64,000 bases of DNA. Source: an uncultured Litoreibacter sp. Its GTDB lineage: Bacteria; Pseudomonadota; Alphaproteobacteria; Rhodobacterales; Rhodobacteraceae. This document shows positions 27,225-36,311 of this stretch, piece by piece; positions within the stretch are counted from its first letter, which is position 1, and each line of letters starts with the position of its first letter. The stretch lies in the NCBI GenBank assembly GCA_947492995.1, contig CANLOU010000001.1, positions 186,001-250,000 of the forward strand, read 5' to 3'. A program made the position numbers and the translations under genes. Under the pieces are notes generated by a model that was not told where the DNA came from, made no database searches, and saw only the letters and a program-made list of their open reading frames with translations.

Positions 27225-27575
27225 ATGAAACCCGTGAATCTCGCCGACAAATTAAGCCAGTTCACCGGCCACTGGGACCCGCATGTGGTCGCCGACTACA
27301 ACGGCAACGACGTCATGGTGGTGAAGTTCCAGGGCGCATTCCCGTTCCACGACCACCCCGACACCGACGACTTCTTTCTGGTGCTGGAGGGGGAGGTCAT
27401 TCTGGATGTCGAGGGCACATCCCACCGGCTTGGCCCCGGCGAATTGTTCGTGGTCCCCAAAGGCGTCACCCACCGCCCCCGCGCCGAGGCGGAGGCCAAG
27501 GTGCTGCTGATCGAGCCCTCGGGCACCCCCAACACCGGCGACCCCGCCACTGCCGCCGCGAAGCCGCGCATATGA
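27225..27575 (+). CDS. Cupin-domain protein, 116 aa
   Basis: A single small beta-barrel with the two cupin metal motifs: HDHPDTDDFFLVLEGE and GELFVVPKGVTH. It probably binds a divalent metal, but its reaction is unknown; many such proteins are sensors or minor isomerases. GAAGGAGC lies 7 bp before the ATG at 27225; the start 21 bp earlier would contain this binding site. Its stop overlaps the start of the P1 peptidase gene (ATGA). It is divergent from the broken creatinase-like gene. Confidence 0.88.
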   Translation: MKPVNLADKLSQFTGHWDPHVVADYNGNDVMVVKFQGAFPFHDHPDTDDFFLVLEGEVILDVEGTSHRLGPGELFVVPKGVTHRPRAEAEAKVLLIEPSGTPNTGDPATAAAKPRI

Positions 27576-28567
27576 TGGTGCCGGGGCCGCGCAACCTTAT
27601 CACCGACGTCGCGGGGCTGCAGGTCGGCAACGCGGCGGATGACGCGTTGAAATCAGGTGTCACCGTGCTCAGCGCTGATGCGCCCTTCACCGCGGGGGTC
27701 AGCGTCATGGGCGGTGCGCCCGGCACGCGGGAAACCGACCTGCTGGCCCCCGACAAGACAGTGCAGCAGGTCAACGCGCTGGTTTTGTCGGGCGGGTCGG
27801 CCTTCGGGCTGGCCGCCGCCGACGGGGTGTCGTCTGCCTTGCGCAAGGCAGGCAAAGGGTTCGCGGTTGGGCCGCATATCGTCCCGATTGTGCCCGCCGC
27901 GATCATTTTTGATCTGGCCAGCGGCGGCGACACGGCATGGGACACCAACCCCTACCCTGGTTTGGGCAGCGCGGCATTAGACGCGGCCAGCGCAGACTTC
28001 GCGCTGGGCACCGCGGGCGCCGGTACCGGGGCCACCACCGTGAACCTCAAGGGCGGGCTTGGCTCTGCCTCACTGATGCTGCCATCGGGCTATACTGTCG
28101 GTGCGCTGGTTGTCGTGAATGCGCTGGGCGCGGCAACGGTCGAAGACAGCCCGCATTTCCACGCCGCCCCGTGCGAGATTGACGAGGAATTCGGCGGCCT
28201 CGGCCCCAAGATCACCTTCAACGCGGCCAAAACCCCGCCCACTAAGCTCAACCCCGGCAGCGCCACAACCATCGCCATTGTTGCCACCGATGCCGCGCTG
28301 ACCAAAGCGCAATGCACCCGCATGGCCACCGCCGCACAGGACGGCATGGCACGGGCCCTTTGGCCCAGTCACACGCCGATGGACGGCGATCTGATCTTCG
28401 GGGTCTCTACCGACGCCACCGAGTTGAAGGACGAGGTCGCAGACACGCTCAACATCGGCCACGCCGCGGCGTTGTGCCTGTCCCGCGCCATCGCACGCGG
28501 GGTCTATCACGCCCAAAAGGCCGACGGTGACACCCACCCGACATGGCAGGAAAAGTACCGCCCTTAA
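27572..28567 (+). CDS. P1 (S58) family peptidase, DmpA-like
   Basis: 331 residues. The family comprises self-processing aminopeptidases and amidases (DmpA, BapA) that cut themselves into two chains. Characteristic parts are NLITDVAGLQVGNA at the start, ALVLSGGSAFGLAAADGV in the first third, and GAGTGATTVNLKGGLGSAS. The natural substrate is unknown. The start is fixed by the ATGA overlap with the cupin gene; the two are surely co-translated. The exact self-cleavage serine or threonine cannot be pinned down by eye. Confidence 0.88.
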   Translation: MMVPGPRNLITDVAGLQVGNAADDALKSGVTVLSADAPFTAGVSVMGGAPGTRETDLLAPDKTVQQVNALVLSGGSAFGLAAADGVSSALRKAGKGFAVGPHIVPIVPAAIIFDLASGGDTAWDTNPYPGLGSAALDAASADFALGTAGAGTGATTVNLKGGLGSASLMLPSGYTVGALVVVNALGAATVEDSPHFHAAPCEIDEEFGGLGPKITFNAAKTPPTKLNPGSATTIAIVATDAALTKAQCTRMATAAQDGMARALWPSHTPMDGDLIFGVSTDATELKDEVADTLNIGHAAALCLSRAIARGVYHAQKADGDTHPTWQEKYRP

Positions 28568-28598
28568 CCCATCATTGTTCCAAAAATATCCAAAACCC
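28568..28598 (+). repeat. Dispersed intergenic repeat, copy 3
   Basis: CCCATCATTGTTCCAAAAAT then ATCCAAAACCC fills the 30-bp gap between the P1 peptidase stop and the convergent hydrolase stop. It is nearly identical to the inverted copy at 35203-35230. Confidence 0.7.
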
Positions 28599-29392
28599 TA
28601 TGCCATCAACCAGCGCATCACCGGCGTGTCTTTCGACGCCAGCCCGTCGATGATGTCAAAGTGGTGCCGCCCGGGCAGGATCATCTCGTCGATCCCCCAG
28701 GCCTCGGACAGCCACCGGTTCTGGTCGAGGAATGCAGGCCGCTCCTGCGAGCCCACAACGCTTGTCATCTCGATACCCGCCAGCTTTTCGCCCAACACGG
28801 GGCTTTCCGCCTCGGCCTCCGCCGCGTCAAGCTGCAACACCTCGTTCATGGTCAATTCCAGCAAGGGCCGCAGGTCCGCCACGGGCGAGATCGGCATGAC
28901 GCGGTCCACCCGCGCGGCCACGTCATCTGGCAACACCCCCGCCATCGCCATGCGCGCCACCAAATGCCCGCCCGCCGAATGGCCCGCCAACCGGATTGGG
29001 CCGTCCACCTGCGCCGCCGCCGCGGCGATCCCGGCGCTCACATGCGCGGTAATCTCCGAAATCCGGGCATCCGGCGCCAAAGGATAGCCGATCAAAGCCG
29101 CCGCGTATCCGTGCGCAATCGCGCCGCCTGCAAAATGCGACCAGTCCGCCTTGGACCGCGCCTTCCAGTATCCGCCATGCACAAAGATGAACAAACCCTC
29201 GGCGTCATGCTCTGGGTAGAACAGGTCATACCGCTCGCGCGGGCCCGCGCCATAGGCAATATCCAACTCGCTGGCGACCGCGTCGCGGAACGCCTCTGCG
29301 GCGGCCTCCCATTTCGGCGGATAGTTCTCCGCCCCCGGAATAAAGCCGCCATTTTCGTAAGCGTCATCAAGGGCCTTCTGCGCATCCGACAT
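28598..29392 (-). CDS. Alpha/beta hydrolase, arylformamidase (kynurenine formamidase)-like
   Basis: 264 residues. FVHGGYW near residue 70 is the HGGxW motif of the formamidase/hormone-sensitive-lipase group, and GHSAGGHL holds the nucleophile serine. PGRHHFDIIDGL near the C-terminus supplies the histidine. Such enzymes hydrolyse N-formylkynurenine or small esters; no other kynurenine genes are nearby, so I leave the substrate open. The ATG at 29390-29392 is preferred to a TTG nine bases earlier. Confidence 0.8.
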   Translation of the reverse strand: MSDAQKALDDAYENGGFIPGAENYPPKWEAAAEAFRDAVASELDIAYGAGPRERYDLFYPEHDAEGLFIFVHGGYWKARSKADWSHFAGGAIAHGYAAALIGYPLAPDARISEITAHVSAGIAAAAAQVDGPIRLAGHSAGGHLVARMAMAGVLPDDVAARVDRVMPISPVADLRPLLELTMNEVLQLDAAEAEAESPVLGEKLAGIEMTSVVGSQERPAFLDQNRWLSEAWGIDEMILPGRHHFDIIDGLASKDTPVMRWLMA

Positions 29393-29445
29393 ATTTTTCA
29401 ACTTTTTTCCAAGGATTGACCAAGCCCATCCGTCCTACCATCACT

Positions 29446-29988
29446 ATGCGTATGAAAACCAGTGACGAGGCCTTGGCGCTTACCGCCGCCGACGGGGATG
29501 GGGATGCCTTTGGGCTGCTGATCCGGCGTCACTACGACCGTATTTACCGCATGGGCTGGCGGCTGTGCGGCACCCAGCATGACGCGGAAGATCTGGCCCA
29601 TGACATCATGGCCGCCCTGCCCGCCAAGCTGCGCAGCTATCGCGGCGAGGCCAAATTTACGACGTGGCTGTACCGCGTGGTGATGAACGCGGCCACCGAC
29701 CGCGCCCGCAAGTCCCAACGCCGCGCCAAGGCGCGGGACGGCTGGCGCGAGGATTACAAGAACCGCGCCGCCGAGCAGGCCGAAGCGCACGAGGCCTATG
29801 ACTGGCTGCAAACCGCCATGCGCACCCTGCCCGAAGAATTGCGCGAAACCATCGCCCTGACCCTGGGCGAGGACATGACACAAAAAGAAGCCGCGGAGGT
29901 GATGGGCCTGTCGGAAGGCACCATCGCCTGGCGCATGTCGGAGGTCAAAAAGCACCTCCGCGCCCTGGCCGAGAAGGAGGCCGTCTGA
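29446..29988 (+). CDS. ECF-type RNA polymerase sigma factor
   Basis: 180 residues with sigma region 2 (FGLLIRRHYDRIYRMGWRL, then DAEDLAHDIM) and region 4 (LPEELRETIALTLGEDMTQ, then EAAEVMGLSEGTIAWRMSE, the DNA-binding helix pair). There is no region 3, as in the ECF group. Start choice is uncertain: ATG at 29446, ATG at 29452, or a TTG at 29416; none has a clear binding site. The TGATG overlap with the next gene shows that sigma factor and vWA protein are made together, so the membrane protein is a candidate anti-sigma factor. Confidence 0.88.
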   Translation: MRMKTSDEALALTAADGDGDAFGLLIRRHYDRIYRMGWRLCGTQHDAEDLAHDIMAALPAKLRSYRGEAKFTTWLYRVVMNAATDRARKSQRRAKARDGWREDYKNRAAEQAEAHEAYDWLQTAMRTLPEELRETIALTLGEDMTQKEAAEVMGLSEGTIAWRMSEVKKHLRALAEKEAV

Positions 29989-32138
29989 TGCCCGATTTTG
30001 ACGACGAATTGGACCGTTTGAAAGCCGCCCTAAAGGGCGCACCCACACCTGACGCGCCCTCAAAAGAGGCGGCGTTCAGCGTGGCCGAAGAAAATTTCGC
30101 CAAGCTCCAAGAAAGGGGCGCGTTTGCACGTCCCACAGAAACACCGGCCAAACCGGCCGGCTTTCTGCAAGGATTTGTCGACATGTTTTCTTCGCGTTCC
30201 CTCAAGCCACTTCTGCTGACCACCTCGTCCCTCGTCATCGTGGGGGTTGGTTTCGTGCTGGTGCAAAACCAGCCAACAGTCGAGCAAGCGCTGACACCGC
30301 AGACGGCAGAAATCTCCTCACCCGACGCCCCTGCCATCGCGGCAGACGCCGCGACGGAAGCCGACGACACGGCCCGCCCGCGTGCCGAGCTTAGCGGTGC
30401 CGGCGATACGCTCGCCCGCATCACCACGCCTGCGCCAAGCGCTCCCATCCGCAAACAGGCTGCCGCACAGCCGGCACAACAGGAACCTATTGGTGAAAAT
30501 ACGATCTTTCTGTCCGAAGAATTCGGCACCGTGACGATGAGTGACCGTGGCGCCGCATCGGAGACGAACCGAAGAGTAGATCTTACCGGGCGCGCAGAAA
30601 TGGGGATTTATGACCCTAGTCACGGTTCTGGCGAAGCAGAGTTTTTCACGGACGTCCAAATCGACACGGCGATCAAAGGTTCCACCCGAAGTGGGCTGAC
30701 CTTCGGTGCGACCGTCGATCTGGAAGAGGCGGAGGTCCCCAACACCGACCGCTTCGCCAACGAAGCCCCGATCCCGCTGAAAATCGTGTCGGAAGAGCCG
30801 GTCTCCACCTTCTCCACCGATGTCGACACCGCCAGCTACGCATGGGTGCGCCGCGCGTTGCAGAATGGGCAGATGCCCGACCCCGCCTCCGTGCGGGTCG
30901 AGGAGATGGTGAACTACTTCCCCTATGACTATACCGCGCCCGACGGGGACGCACCGTTTGCCACGACAGTCTCGGTGACCGAGACGCCGTGGAACGCCGG
31001 CACGCAACTGGTCCATATCGGCATCCAGGGCGAGATGCCCGCCATGGAGGACCGCCCGCCGCTGAATCTGGTGTTCCTGATCGACACGTCGGGGTCCATG
31101 AACAGCGCTGACAAACTGCCCCTGTTGATCCAATCCTTCCGGCTAATGCTGTCCGAGCTACGACCCCAGGATCAGGTCGCCATCGTCACCTATGCAGGCA
31201 GCGCGGGCATGGTGTTGGCGCCAACCTTCGCCAGTGAACGTGCCAAGATCAACGCGGCTTTGGCCAACCTGCGGGCGGGCGGCTCGACCGCGGGCGAGGC
31301 CGGGTTGCAGCAGGCCTATAGCGTGGCGGAACAAATGGCGGAGGACGGCGAGATTGGCCGCGTGATCTTGGCCACCGACGGTGATTTCAACGTGGGCCAG
31401 TCCTCCGACGCCGCGATGAAAGCCCTGATCGAGGCCAAGCGCGACAGCGGCACCTACCTCTCGGTGCTGGGCTTCGGGCGCGGCAACATCAATGACGGGT
31501 TGATGCAGACGCTGGCGCAAAACGGAAACGGGCAGGCCGCCTATATCGACACGCTGTCGGAAGCGCGCAAGGTGTTGGTGGACCAGCTGACCGGGGCCCT
31601 GTTCCCGATCGCGGGCGACGTGAAGGTGCAGGTCGAATTCAACCCCGCCGAGATCGCCGAATATCGGCTGATCGGCTACGAAACACGGGCGCTGAAGCGC
31701 GAGGACTTCAACAATGACAAGGTCGACGCGGGCGACATAGGCGCGGGCCACACGGTAACGGCGCTTTACGAGGTGACGCCCGTTGGCTCCCCCGCCGTGC
31801 TGAACGACCCGCTGCGCTATGGCGAGGCCGTTGCCGGGTCTGGCCGCGACGAGTTGGGCTTCCTGCGTCTGCGCTACAAAGATCCGGGCGCGGACCAAAG
31901 CCAGTTGATCGAGACCGTCATCGCGCCCTCGGTAACAGGTGCGTCTGATGACGCCAAATTTGCCACCGCCATTGCAGGGTTTGGGCAGTTGCTGCGTGGG
32001 TCAGACTATCTGGGCGATTGGAGCTTTGGCGACGCCATCGCGCTGGCAAATGGCGCTAAGGGCGATGACGGGTTCGGATACCGCGCCGAGGCGATTACGT
32101 TGATGCGGTTGGCGGAAAGCCTGTCGAAAAGCCGGTAA
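29988..32138 (+). CDS. Membrane-anchored von Willebrand factor A protein (YfbK-like)
   Basis: 716 residues. A cytoplasmic N-terminus (1-74), one membrane helix (about 75-94, PLLLTTSSLVIVGVGFVLVQ), an Ala/Pro/Thr-rich periplasmic linker, then the YfbK-type domain (STFSTDVDTASYAWVRRAL) and a vWA domain with MIDAS motif DTSGSMNS (Asp366). The C-terminal part matches the DUF3520 type. The vWA fold binds proteins through a metal. The cytoplasmic N-terminus (FDDELDRLKAALKGAP) overlaps the sigma gene and may bind the sigma factor as anti-sigma proteins do; this is inference. Neighbouring promoter-linked targets are not obvious. Confidence 0.88.
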   Translation: MPDFDDELDRLKAALKGAPTPDAPSKEAAFSVAEENFAKLQERGAFARPTETPAKPAGFLQGFVDMFSSRSLKPLLLTTSSLVIVGVGFVLVQNQPTVEQALTPQTAEISSPDAPAIAADAATEADDTARPRAELSGAGDTLARITTPAPSAPIRKQAAAQPAQQEPIGENTIFLSEEFGTVTMSDRGAASETNRRVDLTGRAEMGIYDPSHGSGEAEFFTDVQIDTAIKGSTRSGLTFGATVDLEEAEVPNTDRFANEAPIPLKIVSEEPVSTFSTDVDTASYAWVRRALQNGQMPDPASVRVEEMVNYFPYDYTAPDGDAPFATTVSVTETPWNAGTQLVHIGIQGEMPAMEDRPPLNLVFLIDTSGSMNSADKLPLLIQSFRLMLSELRPQDQVAIVTYAGSAGMVLAPTFASERAKINAALANLRAGGSTAGEAGLQQAYSVAEQMAEDGEIGRVILATDGDFNVGQSSDAAMKALIEAKRDSGTYLSVLGFGRGNINDGLMQTLAQNGNGQAAYIDTLSEARKVLVDQLTGALFPIAGDVKVQVEFNPAEIAEYRLIGYETRALKREDFNNDKVDAGDIGAGHTVTALYEVTPVGSPAVLNDPLRYGEAVAGSGRDELGFLRLRYKDPGADQSQLIETVIAPSVTGASDDAKFATAIAGFGQLLRGSDYLGDWSFGDAIALANGAKGDDGFGYRAEAITLMRLAESLSKSR

Positions 32139-32166
32139 GCGAGGCGCCTGTGGCTTTTGTGGAATT

Positions 32167-32398
32167 TGCATATTTTCAGCAGAAAGAAGCAGGGCGTTTA
32201 CGCTTAAGTAACCACCATTGGTGCAGCTTGAAACTGCGGTACAGGCAGGCATGCCGATGGCCGTGCAGGAAGAAGCCGCCCGATCTGCTCACCATATATC
32301 GCTGAGGGGATTGGGCGCTTCGACCCCGTCCCGAACCGGGCGCGTTAACCTTAATATCTGGTTACACCATACCGGTTTCTTTCTGCTTCAAATATGCA
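32167..32398. repeat. 232-bp element with 22-bp inverted ends and nested stems
   Basis: The outer arms 32167-32188 (TGCATATTTTCAGCAGAAAG...) and 32377-32398 pair in 20 of 22 positions. Inside them, GTAACCA near 32208 pairs with TGGTTAC near 32360, and CGCCCGAT near 32277 pairs with ATTGGGCG near 32310 apart from one G-T pair. The nesting suits a folded RNA or a small non-coding mobile element. I see no match to 6S, tmRNA, SRP or RNase P RNA. Confidence 0.6.
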
Positions 32399-32470
32399 GT
32401 CGCCTCGCTGCCAAACCAAGAACCCTGTCCTCGGCGGGCTCACCTGCCAAGCCGCGCCCATAGAAAAAGC

Positions 32471-32508
32471 AAAAGCCCCGGAGGCCGTCAGGCGTCCGGG
32501 GCTTTTTC
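32471..32508 (-). terminator. Strong hairpin terminator of the F0 operon
   Basis: AAAAGCCCCGGA at 32471-32482 pairs with TCCGGGGCTTTT at 32495-32506. T-runs flank it on both strands, so it can stop transcripts from either side. It lies 19 bp past the atpF stop. Confidence 0.9.
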
Positions 32509-32526
32509 AATTTGATTAAGTCGCGC

Positions 32527-33084
32527 TCAGTGCAGCTTGGCTTTGACTTCCGCAATTGCGTCGTCGACCAGCTTGTTCTGGTCGGCAGCCGAGGTTTTGG
32601 CAGACACAACGTCAGCCGCAGCCGCGACAGCAGCAGAGATCGCACGGTCACGCACCTGCTTTACGGCAGAGGCCTCAGCAGATGCAATCTGCTCCTCAGC
32701 GGCAGCCAGACGGCGGGCGATGGAGGCTTTCAGGTCCTCTTTTGCCTGCTCGGCAGCGGCCTGCGCTTCTTTCTTCGCGTTGGCGATGATGCGCTCGGAC
32801 TGCTCGGCCACTTCCTTTTGCTTGCGCTCGTAGGACGCCAGAATGGTCTGGGCCACTTCGCGCAGGGCTTTGGCTTCATCAAGCTCGGATTTGATGGTTT
32901 CTGCACGTTTGTCCAGAAGCCCCATCAGCAGGCCGGGCACTTTGAAGTAGACCAGCACGCCGATGAAGAGCAGGAAGGCGATCAACACGACGAAGTCGGT
33001 ATTGGCCAGCGAGAAGAACGGCTTGTCACCGGCCGCAAGCGCGGGCATCGGCAGCAAGGCGGCAAGGGCAAATAGTTTTTTCAT
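32527..33084 (-). CDS. atpF: ATP synthase F0 subunit b
   Basis: 185 residues. A cleavable-looking or anchoring N-terminus ([19 protein letters not shown]) precedes the single anchor helix ([22 protein letters not shown]), followed by the long charged helix of the peripheral stalk. The pair of b and b' genes is usual in photosynthetic and related alphaproteobacteria. It is the last gene of the F0 unit, 4 bp after b'. Confidence 0.95.
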   Translation of the reverse strand: MKKLFALAALLPMPALAAGDKPFFSLANTDFVVLIAFLLFIGVLVYFKVPGLLMGLLDKRAETIKSELDEAKALREVAQTILASYERKQKEVAEQSERIIANAKKEAQAAAEQAKEDLKASIARRLAAAEEQIASAEASAVKQVRDRAISAAVAAAADVVSAKTSAADQNKLVDDAIAEVKAKLH

Positions 33085-33088
33085 ACTC

Positions 33089-33619
33089 TTAACCCTTCAT
33101 CTTGGCGGTGACGGCGGCGGTGATCGACTTGGCGTCGATTTTGCCGGGGGCCACGGCTGCGACGATGTCCTTGGCGATGTCTTTCGCCACGGTCGCCGCG
33201 TCTTTCTGCGCATTGTCGCGGATGGCGGCAATGGCCTTCTCGCCCTCGGCGGCACGGGCGGAAATCTCCGCATCGGCCTCGGCGATGGCTTTATCGACGT
33301 CAACCTGAATTTCAGCCTTGGTGTCCGCCACGATCTTCGCAGCTTCCGACCGCGCATCGGCAAGGGCTTTGTTATAGGCCTCTTCAGCCTCAACCGCCTT
33401 TTGCTTCAGCTCTTCGGCTGCCGCGATGTCATTGGTGATCGTGCCTGAGCGTTCGGCAAGAACCGACCCGATGCGGGGCAGCGCAATGCGCGACAGCACA
33501 AAGTAGATCACGATCAGCGTGACGACGAGCCAGAAAATCTGGTTCGGGAATGTCGAGAAGTCTAGCTGCGGCATGCCTGGGGCTTCTGCCGCCACTTCTC
33601 CTGTAGTTTCTGTTGCCAT
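33089..33619 (-). CDS. atpX: ATP synthase F0 subunit b'
   Basis: 176 residues. A soluble acidic start ([20 protein letters not shown]) leads into the anchor helix [20 protein letters not shown] and then a long Ala/Glu/Lys-rich helix that pairs with subunit b in the peripheral stalk. The ATG at 33617-33619 is chosen because GGAGG lies 6 bp upstream; the TTG at 33631 would contain that site. Confidence 0.95.
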   Translation of the reverse strand: MATETTGEVAAEAPGMPQLDFSTFPNQIFWLVVTLIVIYFVLSRIALPRIGSVLAERSGTITNDIAAAEELKQKAVEAEEAYNKALADARSEAAKIVADTKAEIQVDVDKAIAEADAEISARAAEGEKAIAAIRDNAQKDAATVAKDIAKDIVAAVAPGKIDAKSITAAVTAKMKG

Positions 33620-33698
33620 GATGGCCTCCAAAGAACCGATTTACTTCGGGCGAAACCCTATTGGATTTCGCCCAAGCGTAAGGAATGGCTTTGAAGTC

Positions 33699-33935
33699 TT
33701 AGACTGCGAACATCAGCAGCAGAGCGACGAGGAACGAGAAGATCCCCAGCGCTTCTGCGAACGCAATACCAATGAACATGGTCGCTGTTTGACCAGCAGC
33801 AGCAGATGGGTTGCGCAACGCGCCGGACAGGAAGTTACCTACCACGTGACCCACACCGACAGCAGCGCCGCCCATGCCAGTACATGCCAGACCTGCGCCG
33901 ATATATGCGCCCATTTGTACGATATCGCCTTCCAT
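33699..33935 (-). CDS. atpE: ATP synthase F0 subunit c
   Basis: 78 residues forming a two-helix hairpin: helix 1 from [16 protein letters not shown], helix 2 [20 protein letters not shown] with the proton-binding glutamate in FAEAL. The loop carries the conserved arginine ([10 protein letters not shown]). Spacing to the a gene (46 bp) and to b' (79 bp) leaves room for the binding sites that set its high expression; the upstream stretch has AAGGAG. Confidence 0.97.
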   Translation of the reverse strand: MEGDIVQMGAYIGAGLACTGMGGAAVGVGHVVGNFLSGALRNPSAAAGQTATMFIGIAFAEALGIFSFLVALLLMFAV

Positions 33936-33981
33936 GGTGTATTCTCCTTACGATGGAATTGAGTTGGTTATTGTTCGAACC

Positions 33982-34740
33982 TTAGTGGTGAGGATCACTC
34001 ACCGCGTCTTTCAGATAGACGCAGGTCAGAATTGCGAACACGTATGCCTGAATAAAGGATACGAGAACTTCGAGTGCGTAGATGGCGGTGATCGCCACAA
34101 TCGCGAATGGGGAAATCGCCAGCACCGCGGCAAAGGCCGCGAACACCTTGATCACCGCGTGGCCCGCCATCATGTTACCTGCCAAACGAATGGAGTGGCT
34201 GAGCGGACGCACGAAATAAGAGATAACCTCGATCAGCGCCAGGATGGGCCGCAGCACCAGCGGGGCCGAGCTGATCCAGAAGATGCCCAGAAACCCAAGC
34301 CCGTGCTTGAAGAAGCCCAGCAAGGTGACCAGCAAGAACACACCCATCGCCATAACGGCGGTGACCGCAATATGAGACGTGGTGGTGAAGGACTTTGGCA
34401 GCAGGCCGAGGAAGTTGGCGAACACGATGAACAAGAACAGCGTCATCACCAGCGGGAAGAACTTGATGGCTTCCTTGCCAGCGACGTCTTCGACCATTTT
34501 GTAGATGAAGCCGTAGGCCAGCTCAGCCACCGATTGCGTCCGCGACGGGATGATGGCCCGCGCGCGGGTGCCCAGAACGAAAAGGGCCACGATGCAGACC
34601 ACGGTCAGCGCCATCCACAAGGTCACGTTGGTGATGGTGAACATGCCCACTGTGCCGTCGCCGAACAGCGGCTTGACCAGAAACTGGTCCATTGGGTGGA
34701 AAACAAGACCGCCTTCTTCGCCTGTAGCTTCGTCTGCCAA
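33982..34740 (-). CDS. atpB: ATP synthase F0 subunit a
   Basis: 252 residues with five or six membrane helices. The essential arginine is in [14 protein letters not shown], and the last helix pair has [18 protein letters not shown]. It forms the proton path next to the c ring. It follows atpI by 1 bp. Confidence 0.97.
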   Translation of the reverse strand: MADEATGEEGGLVFHPMDQFLVKPLFGDGTVGMFTITNVTLWMALTVVCIVALFVLGTRARAIIPSRTQSVAELAYGFIYKMVEDVAGKEAIKFFPLVMTLFLFIVFANFLGLLPKSFTTTSHIAVTAVMAMGVFLLVTLLGFFKHGLGFLGIFWISSAPLVLRPILALIEVISYFVRPLSHSIRLAGNMMAGHAVIKVFAAFAAVLAISPFAIVAITAIYALEVLVSFIQAYVFAILTCVYLKDAVSDPHH

Positions 34741-34741
34741 G

Positions 34742-35101
34742 TCACTCGTCCTTCTTTTGCCGGTCCGTATGGACCTCGTCTTTTCTGGTTCGGGCCGCGT
34801 GGGCCAACTGATCGTCCTGAATTTCGCTTGCGGTGCGCATCATCGTTTTGATGCCCGCGGCGAGACCCACCAATATAAAAAGCACCAGAAACAGGGGCAG
34901 CGTGCCCAAGAGCCAATCCAGCCCGTATCCGATGCCAAAGCCGATCAAAATGCCGGCCACCAGCTCTATCACCATGCGCCAGCCCAGATGGGCCTGCGAA
35001 TAATGTTCGTCCTCGCGCGCCTCGGGGAGCTGGGTGCCTTTCAGCGCCGCGATCCGGTCTTCGAGCGCTTTAAGGCCCTCTTTGTCCGGTTCGATGCCCA
35101 C
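34742..35101 (-). CDS. atpI: ATP synthase protein I
   Basis: 119 residues: an acidic N-terminus ([13 protein letters not shown]), two helices ([20 protein letters not shown] and [18 protein letters not shown]), and a charged tail. AtpI helps c-ring assembly. The start is GTG at 35099-35101, behind CAGGGGG. First gene of the F0 unit; its promoter must lie in the 216 bp before it. Confidence 0.9.
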   Translation of the reverse strand: MGIEPDKEGLKALEDRIAALKGTQLPEAREDEHYSQAHLGWRMVIELVAGILIGFGIGYGLDWLLGTLPLFLVLFILVGLAAGIKTMMRTASEIQDDQLAHAARTRKDEVHTDRQKKDE

Positions 35102-35202
35102 GAAAGTACCCCCTGAAAGCGCACGCGGTCGTTTGGAGGTGTGATAGGTTTTGGGCGGGCAGGAGTCAATTGCTGGCCGCGCGCCTCAGTAGACTGTTTT
35201 TA

Positions 35203-35230
35203 TTGGATATTTTTGGAACAATGATGGGTG
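35203..35230 (-). repeat. Dispersed intergenic repeat, copy 4 (inverted)
   Basis: Read on the minus strand, CCCATCATTGTTCCAAAAAT then ATCCAA, the same as the copy at 28568 over at least 25 bases. It lies between divergent-side ends: upstream of atpI and downstream of the LysR gene. Confidence 0.7.
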
Positions 35231-35317
35231 GTGATGTCGCACCCAGAGGATTTTGGAGGTTTTGCCATATTCAACCATTTGGTTGATGGTTGCCCTAGCG
35301 CGCCACGTGGTGTGGGG

Positions 35318-36205
35318 TCAAATGCTGCGAAACTCCGCCGTCTCCGCCAGCAGCCAGTCGCGAAACAGGCGCACCGGTTTGCGGCGCAAAACGCTCTCCC
35401 CGAACAGCATGTGGTAGCTGCCCTGCCGGAACCCGTACTCAAAGCAGCGCACCAGCCGCCCAGCTTCTTCGTCATGTTTGACGTTGTCCGATGAGGCCAG
35501 CAGCACCCCTTGCTCGGCAATGACGGTCTCAATCGCAAGCAATGCGCGGGTGCGGCGCGTCTCTGGCACCAACGCGCCCAGATCGGGCCTGCCAATACCG
35601 TTGAACCAGACCTTCCAAGGGTCGCCGCCGCGGTCGCGCAGCAAGGCGAAGTTCAACAGATTTTCCGGCCTTGCGTTCACCTGCGCCGCAACGGACGGGG
35701 CCGCGTAAGGATAAATGGCGCTGTCGCTTATCAGCTCCGCCGCGCCGTCGGGGACCCCCGCCAAGAAGAAGCGGATCGCCACGTCGGCCTCGTACCGGGC
35801 AATGTCGATCAATTGCTCGGACGCATCCAGTTGCACGTGCACATCGGGGTTGGCGTCAGTGAACCGCTTGAGGTTGGGGACCAGCCATTTCATCGCAAAC
35901 ACGGTTTCCGCATTGACGACCACGGTGCCGGCGGGCTTGGCGTGGAACGCCTCGGATGCTTCGGCGATCGTGTCAAAGGCAGGCGTCAATTGCGCCAGAT
36001 AGGCGGCCCCATCCTGCGTCAGCGCAACGCCGCGCGAGGCCTCGCGAAACAGCCGCGCGCCCAAGCGGTCCTCCAGGCCGCGCACATGTTTGGAGATGGC
36101 GGAGTGGCTGACGCCAAGCTCCTGGGCGGCACCGGTGAAACTTTCATGGCGACCGGCGGCCTCAAAGGCACGCAGGGCATTCAAAGGGGGCAATTGGCGG
36201 GGCAT
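35318..36205 (-). CDS. LysR-family transcriptional regulator (GcvA-like)
   Basis: 295 residues. The N-terminal winged helix reads LNALRAFEAAGRHESFTGAA then LGVSHSAISKHVRGLEDRLG, typical of the GcvA branch. The effector-binding domain fills the rest. The ATG at 36203-36205 is chosen over an upstream TTG-type start because the LysR core begins here. A symmetrical site TGTGAGA-TTT-TCTCACA lies 8-24 bp upstream, so it probably controls itself and perhaps the divergent small gene. Its target cannot be read from the context. Confidence 0.88.
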   Translation of the reverse strand: MPRQLPPLNALRAFEAAGRHESFTGAAQELGVSHSAISKHVRGLEDRLGARLFREASRGVALTQDGAAYLAQLTPAFDTIAEASEAFHAKPAGTVVVNAETVFAMKWLVPNLKRFTDANPDVHVQLDASEQLIDIARYEADVAIRFFLAGVPDGAAELISDSAIYPYAAPSVAAQVNARPENLLNFALLRDRGGDPWKVWFNGIGRPDLGALVPETRRTRALLAIETVIAEQGVLLASSDNVKHDEEAGRLVRCFEYGFRQGSYHMLFGESVLRRKPVRLFRDWLLAETAEFRSI

Positions 36206-36212
36206 AGCAATA

Positions 36213-36229
36213 TGTGAGATTTTCTCACA
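36213..36229. promoter_or_regulatory. Candidate LysR operator
   Basis: Perfect arms TGTGAGA and TCTCACA with a 3-bp spacer between the LysR gene and a divergent small gene. It would suit autoregulation, although it overlaps the expected ribosome-binding stretch of the LysR gene. Confidence 0.4.
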
Positions 36230-36311
36230 CATACTGTCAAGAGAATGATTTTGAAGTTGCGCGCCCTATCCAGCATATTGGCCCTACACCCAAGCATATA
36301 TGAGGTTTTCA

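Larger units (their letters stand above)
32139..32526. other. Gene-free stretch between vWA gene and atp operon
   Basis: 388 bp with no convincing gene; an 81-codon frame at 32218-32463 begins with GTG, has no binding site and crosses the repeat arm. The stretch holds a 232-bp element with long inverted ends (32167-32398) and a strong terminator (32471-32508). Confidence 0.6.

Noticed and set aside
32167-32398. 6S, tmRNA, SRP or RNase P RNA
   Set aside because: None of the conserved cores of these RNAs (for example the SRP GGAAGCAGCC loop) is present.
32218-32463. 81-codon plus-strand frame before the F0 terminator
   Set aside because: GTG start without binding site; crosses one arm of the inverted-repeat element.
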